From Mycoplasmopsis gallinacea (lineage in GTDB: Bacteria; Bacillota_I; Bacilli_A; Mycoplasmatales; Metamycoplasmataceae), in contig NZ_LR214950.1 in NCBI RefSeq assembly GCF_900660495.1, positions 372,001 to 436,000 of the forward strand: DNA of 64,000 nucleotides, read 5' to 3'. The notes beneath the pieces are model-generated. The model saw nothing but the letters and a program-made list of their open reading frames with translations, had not been told where the DNA came from and made no database searches. The translations under genes and the position numbers were made by a program. This document shows, in pieces, positions 9,312 to 20,449 of the stretch (its first letter is position 1; each line of letters starts with the position of its first letter).

Positions 9312-10217
9312 ATGGAAAAAGAAAGATATCTTTTTGCAATTGATCTTGATGGAACTACTTTACGTTCAAGTCAAACCGGTGAAATTCACGATACAACAGT
9401 TAATGCAATTAAAAGAGCAACTGCTGAAGGTCATATTGTTTGTATTTTAACAGGTAGACCTTGAAGAAGTACTAAATTTATTTATGATGAACTTGGGCTT
9501 AAAACTATTGTAAGTAACTACAACGGAGCTCACATTCACCACCCATATGAATATGAATTCATTCCATACATTAAATATTTAAACTTAAATGAAGCATTAT
9601 ACATTCTTGGAGATGAAAAAGTTCAAGCAGAACTTACTAACATTGCTATTGAAGGACCTGACTGAGTGCAACTTCAGCACCGTGATCCAAATTTAGAAAA
9701 AGTCTTCGGATTTGAAACTACACCTAAATTTAGAGAAGGTCTTGATTTTCATAAACTTCCACTTATGCCTACTGGAATTATTTTTGACGTTAAGCAAACA
9801 ACAGATGTTGAAAAACTTAGAAAATACCTTAAAGCTCGTTATGGAGATTTAGCTGAATTTTCATATTGATCAAAAGGTGAAGGGCTTTCACCAGTATTTG
9901 ATATGACTAACATTACAGCTAATAAAGGTAAAGCCTTAAGTATGCTTATTAGATATTATGATGTTAAAGTTGAAAACACAGTTGCTATTGGTGATGGATT
10001 TAATGACGTTGCAATGTTTAAAGTGGCTAACGTTTCAGTAGCTATGGCTAATGCAACCAAAGAAGTTAAAAAATATGCTAGTGTTAAAGTAAGTAAAACT
10101 AACAAAGAAGGCGGAGTGGGTTGATATATTAATAAGTTTCTTGACAACCCAGAAGCTGAAATTAATAAAAGTAGCATTTTTAAACAAAAATTATCTAAAT
10201 CAGTAGAAATTGAATAA
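9312..10217 (+). CDS. Cof-type HAD phosphatase
   Basis: A 301-residue member of the Cof/HAD-IIB subfamily of Mg-dependent phosphatases. Motif I is FAIDLDGTTL, with the nucleophile Asp and the general acid Asp. Motif II is CILTGRPW. A cap domain follows, then the Lys of motif III (NKGKALSML) and motif IV AIGDGFNDVAMF. Substrates in this family are sugar phosphates, phosphorylated cofactors or nucleotides, and cannot be told here. Three in-frame TGA codons are Trp. The stop codon overlaps the rnhC start (TAATG), so the two are probably co-translated. Confidence 0.92.
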
Positions 10218-10915
10218 TGAAATATTTTGACAATCTTAATCACCTAAATTTAGGCACTAGAAATGTAGTTGGAGTAGATGAAACAGGAGTAGGCGATTAT
10301 TTTACACCACTAATTGCTGCTGCAGCATTTTTACCTAATCATTTAACTGAGTGAGCTAAAAAAATTGGTGTTAAAGATTCAAAGAAACTATCACAAAAAC
10401 AAATAAATGAAATTGCTCCTATTTTAATTAATACCATTCCACATTCTGTATATACACTTACACAAAGTGGTTATAACTCTTTAAGCAAGGTTTATAACGC
10501 TAATGAAATGAAATTTTTTGCACATCAAAAAGCTATCAATTTGCTCGTTGATCGTTATAACCTTAGAGTTAATCATGATATTGATTTAATTGTCATTGAT
10601 CAATATTCAACAACTAATTCAATTCTTAAATATGATAATAAGATCTTGAAATTAAACAATTGAGCTAAGTTGCAAGATTATGAAATTGACACTTTACTTA
10701 TTAATAAAGCAGAAGAAGTTCATCTTTCTGTAGCTTGTGCTTCAATTATTGCACGCTACACATTAAATTTAAAAATGCAAGAGCAATCTCAAAAATGAAA
10801 CTTTAATTTTCCTCTTGGGGCTTCCTCTAAAACTAAAGAAGTTGTCAATGAATTTACCTTAAAATTTGGTGAGAAAGCTCTTGCAGAGGTTGCAAAACTT
10901 AATTTTAAAAAATAA
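10217..10915 (+). CDS. rnhC: Ribonuclease HIII
   Basis: It cleaves RNA in RNA-DNA hybrids. The 232-residue protein has the type 2 RNase H core: VVGVDETGVGDYFTPL carries the D-E-x-G motif, then VKDSKKLS, LIVIDQYS and HLSVACASIIARYTLN. The N-terminal substrate-binding domain of long HIII enzymes is very short or absent, so this could also be called RNase HII-like. The DETGVGDYF signature is the HIII form. The start ATG overlaps the HAD gene stop by one base. A bidirectional terminator follows. Confidence 0.88.
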
Positions 10916-10944
10916 TCTAGGCCTATTAACCTAGATTATTTTTT
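10911..10944. terminator. Bidirectional terminator between rnhC and apt
   Basis: An 11-bp stem (AATAATCTAGG, 10911-10921, with 10930-10940) has a T run on the plus side and an A run upstream. It can therefore serve both converging genes. Confidence 0.85.
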
Positions 10945-11455
10945 AAACTTCAATTAAAGAAATAACTTCTGTTTCCTTACCTAAAAGTTCACGACCTTTA
11001 AGTTCTTTAAGTTCTAATAAAACAATGATTTTTGAAACAATTGCGCCTTGAGATTCAAGAAGTTTAATAATTGCTTTAGTTGTCCCTCCGGTTGCAAGAA
11101 CATCATCCACAATAGCTACTTTTTGTCCTTTTTGGATAAATCCTTTTTGGATTTCTAAAACGTTGCTTCCGTATTCTAAATCATAATTCATTGAGATAAC
11201 TTCACCAGGAAGTTTATGTGGTTTTCTCACCATTATAAATGGTTTTTTCAATTGAGCAGCTGTAGGAGTACCAAATAAGAATCCACGAGCATCTGGCCCT
11301 ACAATTACATCAACATCATTGCAATGACTTGCAATTTGGTCAATTGTATAACTCAGTGCTTCTCCATTTGCAAGGAGTGGAGAAATATCTTTGAATATAA
11401 TTCCTGGTTTTGGAAAATCTTTTACATCTCTAATTAATTTTTTAATATCCATCAT
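10943..11455 (-). CDS. apt: Adenine phosphoribosyltransferase
   Basis: It salvages adenine to AMP with PRPP, an essential route in organisms without purine synthesis. The 170-residue protein shows FPKPGIIFKDISPLL near the N-terminus, VGPDARGFLFG, VRKPHKLPGEV and the PRPP loop VAIVDDVLATGGTTKA. Two adjacent ATG codons open the gene. The second (11452) is better spaced from AGAAGG. It begins 7 bases after infB, so it is probably the last gene of that operon. Confidence 0.96.
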   Translation of the reverse strand: MMDIKKLIRDVKDFPKPGIIFKDISPLLANGEALSYTIDQIASHCNDVDVIVGPDARGFLFGTPTAAQLKKPFIMVRKPHKLPGEVISMNYDLEYGSNVLEIQKGFIQKGQKVAIVDDVLATGGTTKAIIKLLESQGAIVSKIIVLLELKELKGRELLGKETEVISLIEV

Positions 11456-11462
11456 TTACCTT

Positions 11463-13262
11463 CTAATTTACACGTACATCTTCATAAAATTCAAGTAAAT
11501 CATCTTCTTCGATGTCATTAAATCCTTTAATATGACATCCAAAGTCTTTACCTTTAACAACTTCTTTAGCATCGTTAAGTTCACGTTTTAGTGAGTCAAG
11601 CACACCTTCATGAATCATTTTACCTTTGCGATAAACTTTAACTTTTGAACCTGCTTTAACTACACCAGTATCTTGAAGACACCCTGCAATTTTTCCAACT
11701 TTTGAGTAGAAAAATACTTTAATAATGTGAGCTTCACCGATTTTTCTTTCTTCATAAACTGGAGCTTTTTCTCCATCAAGCATAGTTTGAATATCATCTA
11801 CAATTTTGTAAATAACATCATGAGCAATAAGTTGCACACCTTGGTTTAAAGCATTTTGTTTAATTGCAGGTTGTAATTTTAAGTTAAATGCGAAAATAAC
11901 TGCATTAGAAGCTTGAGCTAAAAGTAAATCACTTCCGTTAACATCACCAGCTGCAGCTGAAATAACATTGACCATAGCTTCATCATTTTCAAGTCCGTGA
12001 ATTTGACCTTTAATAGCTTCACTAGTTCCATGAACGTCAGATTTAATAATTACATTAATAACTTTTTTACCTGAATTGTTCATATTTGCACGTGAGTTCA
12101 TTGAGTTAATTTTGTCAAATTGTTCTTTTTGACTAGCAAGTCTTTTAGCTAATTTTTCATCAGACATACCAATAAAACGATCACCAGCATTTGGAGCATA
12201 ATTTAAACCACTAATTCTAGCAGGTGCTCCTGGTTCAACTTTTTCAAGGGTATTTCCATAGCTATCTTGAATTGATCTAACGCGACCATATTTAGAACCA
12301 GCAAGTAAGAAATCACCTTTCATTAAGGTTCCATTTTCTACAATAATAGTAGAAACTGAACCAACTCCACGATCAATTTTTGATTCAATAACTGTACCAA
12401 TTGGATATCTTGAAGGGTTAGCTTTTAGATCTAAAAGTTCGCTAAGAAGCATAATGGAATCAAAAAGCTCATTAAGACCTTCACCTTTAAGTGCAGATCC
12501 ATACACAATTTGTGTATCACCACCATATTCTTCAATAACAACTTCGTTTTCAGCAAGTTCCCCTTTAATTCTATCTAAGTCTTTATTTGGTTTATCCATT
12601 TTATTAACAAAGACAATAATTGGAACATTAGCTGCTTTAGCATGTGAAATAGCTTCTTTAGTTTGTGGCATAACTCCATCATCAGCTGCCACTACTAAAA
12701 TAACAATATCAGTTACTTTAGCACCTCTAGCACGCATCATTGTGAAAGCTTCATGCCCTGGAGTATCAATAAAGGTAATTTTATTTCCTTTATGCTTGAT
12801 TTGATATGCTCCAGTATGTTGAGTAATTCCACTGCTTTCACTAGCTACAATATTTGAATTCCTAATTTTGTCAATCAGAGTTGTTTTACCATGGTCAACA
12901 TGTCCCATAACAGTAATAATTGGTGCTCTTTTGACTAAGTTTTTTTCATCATCGATAATTACAAGTTCATCTAAAAAGTTTGTACCATCAACATTGGTTT
13001 CCTTTTTAAAATCAAATCCATATTCTAAGCAAAGCTCAGCAATTTCTTCTTCTTCCAAAATTTGGTTTAAGGTATACATTTGACCTTTTAAAAAGAATTT
13101 TTTAATAATTTCATTAGCGTTAATTTTGGTTTTTTCAGCAAAGTCACTAATTGATAGTTTTCCAGTAAATGTAAAAACTCCATCTTTAAGTTCTGTTTTA
13201 GTTGTAGATAGTTGCTCTTTAACATCCTGTACATTACTAATTCTTGTATTTTTCTTGCTCAT
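11463..13262 (-). CDS. infB: Translation initiation factor IF-2
   Basis: A GTPase that brings fMet-tRNA to the ribosome. At 599 residues it is the short form without the long N-terminal extension. It keeps an IF2_N-like segment, then G1 GHVDHGKTT, G3 DTPGHEAF, G4 VNKMDK and G5 GSALKGEGL, and the conserved C-terminal domains. The start codon overlaps the end of ylxR by 26 bases, and apt follows 7 bases after the stop. The order rimP-nusA-ylxR-infB is the classical one. Confidence 0.97.
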   Translation of the reverse strand: MSKKNTRISNVQDVKEQLSTTKTELKDGVFTFTGKLSISDFAEKTKINANEIIKKFFLKGQMYTLNQILEEEEIAELCLEYGFDFKKETNVDGTNFLDELVIIDDEKNLVKRAPIITVMGHVDHGKTTLIDKIRNSNIVASESSGITQHTGAYQIKHKGNKITFIDTPGHEAFTMMRARGAKVTDIVILVVAADDGVMPQTKEAISHAKAANVPIIVFVNKMDKPNKDLDRIKGELAENEVVIEEYGGDTQIVYGSALKGEGLNELFDSIMLLSELLDLKANPSRYPIGTVIESKIDRGVGSVSTIIVENGTLMKGDFLLAGSKYGRVRSIQDSYGNTLEKVEPGAPARISGLNYAPNAGDRFIGMSDEKLAKRLASQKEQFDKINSMNSRANMNNSGKKVINVIIKSDVHGTSEAIKGQIHGLENDEAMVNVISAAAGDVNGSDLLLAQASNAVIFAFNLKLQPAIKQNALNQGVQLIAHDVIYKIVDDIQTMLDGEKAPVYEERKIGEAHIIKVFFYSKVGKIAGCLQDTGVVKAGSKVKVYRKGKMIHEGVLDSLKRELNDAKEVVKGKDFGCHIKGFNDIEEDDLLEFYEDVRVN

Positions 13263-13539
13263 TTAGTACCTCCTGAATGATTGTGTCTATTTTGTCATAT
13301 GTCTCTTTTGAAACATTTGTGCGAAAAGCACGGTTTAAGGCTTTGGTTTTTTTAGCTTTAGTTCAATTTTCATCAGTTAAAAGCATATAGCAGCCACGCC
13401 CTTTTAAAGTGCGATCTAAATCTAGATTCACTTCATTTTTACTTTTGTTGTAATCAAAACGAATTAAAAGTTCGTGATTAACGATTTGGTTTGTGATAAT
13501 GCATTTACGGGTGTATGAAATTTTATTCATCTCATTCAT
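13237..13539 (-). CDS. ylxR: YlxR family RNA-binding protein
   Basis: A 100-residue protein (97 if the second Met at 13530 is used) with the YlxR/DUF448 hallmarks: YTRKCIITNQIV, then LIRFDYN, LDRTLKGRGCYML (the GRG motif) and a basic tail, KKTKALNRAFR. Family members bind RNA, or act as nucleoid-associated regulators in some bacteria. It contains one TGA Trp. It overlaps both neighbours: its start lies inside the end of nusA and its stop lies inside infB. Tight translational coupling is therefore likely. Confidence 0.9.
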
Positions 13540-15202
13540 CTTCGAATTCGCTTAAGTCTAAGTTTCCATCTAAACCGTAGTTAGCTAAATCATTATCAAC
13601 TTTGAAACCTTTAAGTTCAACTTTAGCTTTCTTGTATTTTTCAACAGGTTTTTTAGCAGCAGGAGCTTCTGCGAACGCTTCTTCTTTAGCTTCAGTTTCC
13701 TCTTCTTCTTTAGAAATTAATTCTTCAAAGTCAATTTGTTCAATGAAATCATATTCACCTTCATCTTCAACATCGATTTGAATGTTTTCTGGACTAAATC
13801 AGTTATCAATTTCATTTTCATTTAATTTAGTTTCAGCTTTTGGTTTACCTTTTACTTCTTTAACTGGTTCATTTTCAGGTTCATCATTGAAACTTTCCAT
13901 GAAGTTTTGAACATCAGCTTTAAAATCTTGAAGGTCGATTTCGATGTTATCAAAGTATTGTGAACGAGCTTTTTTAGTTCTATCATTTTTAGCAGTTGCT
14001 TTAAATAATGGTTTTTCATACATATTGCTTTTGTTAAATTCAATTCCATCTTTAATAGCATCTTCAGTACTTTTAACCTCAATTTTTGCACCTACAAGTT
14101 TAGCTGCAAGGTTAATGTTATTTCCTTCACGTCCAATTGCTGATACTACTTCTTCTGGTTGTACAATTGCAAGATATGTATTTGTTCCTTTTTGATAAAT
14201 TACATCAATTACCTTAGCTGGTGATAAAGCATATTTAATGTATTCTTCTTTATTATCGCTATAACGAACAATATCAATTTTTTCACCATTAAGTGATTGT
14301 GATACAGCTAAAATACGTCTTGCACCTTCACCGAAAATTGATGAAATAACATCATAATCAAAGCTTCTTTCAGGATTTGGTTGAACTGCAATTTTAGATT
14401 TAATACCAACATTTCTCTGGATTTTAACAATTAAAATATCTCCATTAGCAATTTCAGGAATTTCTCTTTTAATTGCATCTTCAATTTCTTTTGGAGAAAT
14501 CATTGTAACTTCACAAATGCTTAATTTGTTTTCCAAATTAATGTTTTCTAAGTAAACATCAATATAGCTTCCAAGTTCCATTTTTGATTTTGTATTAACT
14601 TTGTTTTTGAATAAAAATGCTGTAACTCCATCTTCAAATTCAAGGTTAAATGAACCATTTTTGTATTTTGAAAGAATTTTTGCACTAAGTTTTGAACCAA
14701 TAAGATCTTTGTAAGCTTCATAAGTTTTTGACTTAATTTGAGCTCTTAAAGACATATTGAATCCGCTCATAATTGCATTTCTACTTTTTCCAGGAAGTGC
14801 TTCAAGTGAAAATTTAATAGAAACAACATCGTCAACTTCTAATTTTTTTCCGTAAAGATCACGAGCTTCTGAAAGTTTAATAAATGAAATTCTAGTAGGA
14901 TCTAGTTCAAATGCTTCATCACTATTAATTTTGTCTTCATCTTCAAATTCGTATGAATCTTCAACTACTGAACCATTAACGTTGTAAATGTAAACTTTTT
15001 TGTTTTCAGCATCTTCTACTAATTGAACTTCAACTTCAGGGTCGATGTTTTTAGCAATTGTTTTGTTAATTTCTGATTGGAAAATTTCTAAAATTTCCTT
15101 AAATTCTAATTTGTTGTTTCTTGCAAACCCTTCAATTACTTGATAAAATTCTGAATCTCTATTTGGGTTTGGGTTTAATAAATCATTTTGGATTTTACTC
15201 AT
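13523..15202 (-). CDS. nusA: Transcription termination/antitermination factor NusA
   Basis: A 559-residue protein. The N-terminal RNA-polymerase-binding domain (EFKEILEIFQSEINKTIAKN) is followed by an S1 domain. Two KH domains come next, seen in GDILIVKIQRNVGIKSKIAV, GEGARRILAVSQSLNGEKID and AIGREGNNINLAAKLVGAKI. The long acidic and Ala-rich C-terminal tail is lineage-specific. One TGA (13799-13801) is Trp, so the tail runs about 92 codons further than a standard-code reading. rimP lies 8 bases upstream. Confidence 0.95.
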
Positions 15203-15210
15203 AAATACCT

Positions 15211-15639
15211 CTAAAATTTAATGTATTTTTCTGCTTTAGTAATATTGCTTTTGTTTAATTTGATTTTTCTAAAGTTTCCTTTATTGTTTCATTTGACTAG
15301 AATTTCATCGCCTAGATCTTCTAAAATTTCCACATTGAAAACATTTTGTCCTTCAAAACTTTTATGTAAATTGAAAGTTACCATTTGACCTACAAAATCA
15401 CTTGCATTGTCTAAATTCACATTTAAATCAGTTCCTTTTGAAAGAACAATAACGTTTCATGAATTTTTAAATCAAGTTTGATTTTCAAGAAAATCAACAA
15501 TTTTTCTTGATTTTTCAGTAACTACATCTAATGAATCTGTATTGATTGTAATTTCTAAACTACTTTCCGGATCAAAAACCATTTTGGCATCTAAAATTAG
15601 GTCACCAAAGTGTTCATTTAAAATTTTTTTATAATCCAT
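15211..15639 (-). CDS. rimP: Ribosome maturation factor RimP
   Basis: A 142-residue protein in the position where rimP normally heads the nusA-infB operon. Visible features are an N-terminal alpha/beta domain (FDPESSLEITINTDSLD), a TEKSRKIVDFL helix, and a C-terminal Sm-like barrel (FVGQMVTFNLHKSFEGQ, then DEILVKWNN). Known members help assemble the 30S subunit. Similarity is weak, as is usual for mollicute RimP, so the call rests partly on gene order. It has three TGA Trp codons and GAGGTAAAA ahead of the ATG. Confidence 0.8.
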
Positions 15640-15730
15640 TTTTACCTCTTAAAAATATGAAAGAGTTGCTTGCGCAACTCCCTTTAATATATGGAAATCT
15701 TTCTAATTATAACATATAAAAAATTATAGA

Positions 15731-15790
15731 ATATAAATTAGAAAAGTCACACGCAAATTTAATGCATGTGACTTTTCTAATTTATAATAT
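15731..15790. repeat. Long hairpin, one arm-loop shared with the IS30 locus
   Basis: TATAAATTAGAAAAGTCAC pairs with GTGACTTTTCTAATTTATA around a ~15-base loop. Bases 15731-15776 are identical, inverted, to 51151-51196. The rest of the gap between rimP and gyrB (15640-15999) holds a small hairpin at about 15663-15682 (GAGTTGC/GCAACTC) and no gene. Confidence 0.85.
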
Positions 15791-15955
15791 TTATTTGATA
15801 AATATATAGGTGCATAAAACAAGTAAAAATACCCTTAAGTGGGAAATGTGCAAAAATTAAGCGATAATGAGCTTATTCTCGTTAAGAAATGATTAGAGTT
15901 ATCTTAAAGATTAACAACCAAAATTAAGCCTTATTAGGCCATTTAAAAGCTAAAT

Positions 15956-15992
15956 TAAAAGTCACGTGCCATTATTAGCATGTGACTTTTAA
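15956..15992 (-). terminator. Terminator-like hairpin after gyrB
   Basis: TTAAAAGTCACGTGC pairs with GCATGTGACTTTTAA (one G-T type mismatch) just beyond the gyrB stop. The core AAAAGTCAC...GTGACTTTT is the same as in the hairpin at 15731, so the two may be related copies. Confidence 0.65.
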
Positions 15993-15999
15993 TTTGTGA

Positions 16000-17997
<1,998 letters not shown>

Positions 17998-18056
17998 TTA
18001 TATTAAATTTTTCACTTTCTAAGAGTAAAAGAAGTAAAATACTTAAGTGAATAAGT

Positions 18057-18062
18057 TATAAT
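18057..18062 (+). promoter_or_regulatory. -10 box of ychF
   Basis: TATAAT lies 35 bases before the ATG at 18098. AAAAGGAG stands at a normal distance from the start codon. Confidence 0.6.
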
Positions 18063-18097
18063 TTAATAACTTTTAAACTCAGAAAAGGAGAATAAAA

Positions 18098-19198
18098 ATG
18101 TCATTAAAAGCTGGTATTGTTGGTCTTCCAAATGTTGGTAAAAGCACTCTTTTTAGTGCTATTACCAAAAAAGAAGCTGAATCTTCTAATTATGCTTTCA
18201 CAACTATTGAACCTAATATTTCATCAGTTCCTTTAATGGATAAAAGATTAGATGAAATTGCTAAAATCGTTAATCCACAAAAAATAATTCATGCAACTTT
18301 TGATTTTGTTGATATTGCTGGTTTAGTCCAAGGAGCTTCAAAAGGAGAAGGTCTTGGAAATAAATTCTTAGCTAATATTCGTGAAGTTGATGCTATTATT
18401 CATGTAGTAAGATGTTTTGAAAATAAAGACATCTTACACGTTGCTAATTCAGTAGATCCAGTTAGAGATAAAGATGTTATTAACTATGAACTTATTCTTG
18501 CTGACTTAGATACAATTAATAATGTTTTAAACCGTGTTGCTAAAAAAGCTAAAAGCGGTGACAAAGAGGGAATTATCGAGCAAAATGCTGCTTTAAAAGT
18601 TAAAGAAGCACTTGAAAAAGAAATTCCTGCTCGTGAAGTTATCCTTGATGAAAATGAAGCTAAATTCATCAAAGGATATCATTTATTAACCTTTAAGCCT
18701 ATTATTTATGTAGCAAATTTAAGTAATGAACAATTTGCATCATATCAAAATGATCCTCTTTACTTACAATTAAAAAATTCACTTAAAGAATATGAAAGAG
18801 TAATTCCAATTTGCGTGCAGCTTGAATCTGAACTTATTAACATCGAAGATGAAAATGAAAAACAAGAGCTTCTTGGTCTATACGGAATTGAAACTTCAGG
18901 ACTTGATGTTTTAACAAGAGAAGCTTTTGATCTTCTTGGGCTTGAAACTTACTTTACAGCTGGGCAAATTGAAGTTAGAGCTTGAGTGTTTCACAAAGGA
19001 TGAGCTGCACCTAAATGTGCTGGAATTATCCACACTGATTTTGAGAAAAAATTCATTAAAGCTGATGTTATTTCATATTCAGATTACATTGAATTTGGTG
19101 GTGAGCTTGGAGCTAAAAATGCTGGAAAATTGCGTTCAGAAGGTAAAACTTATATTATGAAAGATGGTGATATTTGCCACTTTAAATTCGGAAAATAA
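18098..19198 (+). CDS. ychF: Redox-regulated ATPase YchF (Obg family)
   Basis: A 366-residue P-loop protein. G1 is [15 protein letters not shown] and G3 is [18 protein letters not shown]. Where G4 is expected it has YVANLSNE: the N-A/N-x-E form replaces NKxD and marks YchF's preference for ATP over GTP. A coiled-coil segment follows, then the C-terminal TGS-like domain ending in [13 protein letters not shown]. It associates with ribosomes and is involved in stress responses in other bacteria. Two TGA Trp codons lie near residues 296 and 301. Confidence 0.96.
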
Positions 19199-19224
19199 AA
19201 AGAAAGTTTGAACTTTCTTTTTTT
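19198..19224. terminator. Terminator between ychF and tig
   Basis: AAAGAAAGTT pairs with AACTTTCTTT and a run of T's follows. It overlaps the tig stop codon on the other strand and could work both ways. Confidence 0.7.
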
Positions 19225-20365
19225 ATTTGTAATTATCAAAGTAAAATAGTTTTTTGTTTTTTTCATAAAAATTAGGATCAACTTTTTTAAGGTAGAAAAG
19301 TCCTAATTTTTGACAAATTAAAACATTGTGAATAGCAGTAATATTTAATTTATTTTGGTTCTCTAACTTAGCTCAAAAACGGTGTGCAAATTGAATTGTT
19401 TCTTCAACTTCTTGTTTAGAGATATCAAAATTACATTTAATTCTAATAAACATATCTCAAAAGTAGTTTCATAAATCGATATTGATTTTCTTATAAAGTG
19501 CATCTTTGTTTTCTCTAAGGTTATCATATCTGCTTGAAGAAGCTTCAAGCTCTAATAATTCCATCGGAAAAGAAACATCTTTATTTTTTTGCATAATTAA
19601 ATCAAGAAGTTTTTTACCATAAGCAAACATTACAGCATTTAAATTCTCAGTTCTAATAACATTTAAAATTTGTTCTTTTGCTTCTTTAAGTGAATAAATA
19701 CCATATTTATGTAAAAGAGGTAAAGTTTCTTCATTTAACTCTTTAGTTACAAATTCAGTGATGTTTAAAATCTTAATTTTAAGATCGCTATTATTATCTT
19801 TTAAAATATCTTCAGCACCTTTGTTTTTACCAATAGCTCATGTTATAATTGGGTTTTCACTATTTTCACTTACTTCAAGCATTGTTTTACTTGATTGTTT
19901 TGTTTTAACGCTTGTAATTTCTACTTCAATAAGATCACCAACTGAAACATTAGAATCTTTATCTACTCTGAATTTATAGTTTTTAAAAGTGTGTTCAATA
20001 AACGCTTTACTTACCTCACTAAAGTTATTCTCAAAATCATATTTTAGTTCCGAAGGCGTTAAATCCATTTTAATAAAATTTAAATCATCAATAACATATC
20101 AAGAAAGATCATAACTAAATTCTTCTACATTAGCAACAATGTTGCTAATTACTGGTCTAAAGTAAATCTTTTGGCCTTTAGCTTCATTATTTAACAAGGT
20201 TCATTGCTTGTTAATTCATATTCTAGAAGCATATTCTTTACTATGATCTAAAATGATTTTTTGATTAATTTCTTTACCTTGCGCTACAAGGTTGTTATAT
20301 ACATCATTTTGAATTTTGATTCATATTTCTTTTTCTGCTGTAAAATGTTTTTTTTCAAGTCTCAT
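19223..20365 (-). CDS. tig: Trigger factor-like chaperone
   Basis: A 380-residue protein, intact once TGA is read as Trp; the standard code breaks it into pieces. The middle has VSVGDLIEVEITSV, like the PPIase domain entry of trigger factor. The C-terminal half matches the chaperone arms: TKELNEETLPLLHKYGIYSL, EQILNVIRTENLNAVM and SFPMELLELEASSRYD, the P-x-x-L-x-x-x-E signature. The N-terminus (MRLEKKHFTAEKEIWIKI) stands where the ribosome-binding tail should be but is divergent. Its role would be folding of nascent chains. It has its own -10 box at 20389-20394. Confidence 0.85.
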
Positions 20366-20388
20366 TTTTACTCCTTATTGTAATTTAC

Positions 20389-20394
20389 ATTATA
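20389..20394 (-). promoter_or_regulatory. -10 box of tig
   Basis: TATAAT on the minus strand, 24 bases before the ATG, with AAGGAG between. It lies just downstream of the terminator of the preceding gene. Confidence 0.6.
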
Positions 20395-20402
20395 CCAATT
20401 TA

Positions 20403-20433
20403 GAAATAAAAATAGAACCTAAGTGGTTCTATT
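20403..20433 (-). terminator. Terminator of the surface-protein gene
   Basis: AATAGAACC (20411-20419) pairs with GGTTCTATT (20425-20433). On the minus strand a T-rich tail follows. Confidence 0.8.
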
Positions 20434-20449
20434 TTCTCTTATTAGTTAA

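Noticed and set aside
15640-15999. Replication origin (hairpins next to gyrB)
   Set aside because: No dnaA, dnaN or DnaA-box cluster is present, and the hairpins are explained better as terminators or IS-linked repeats.
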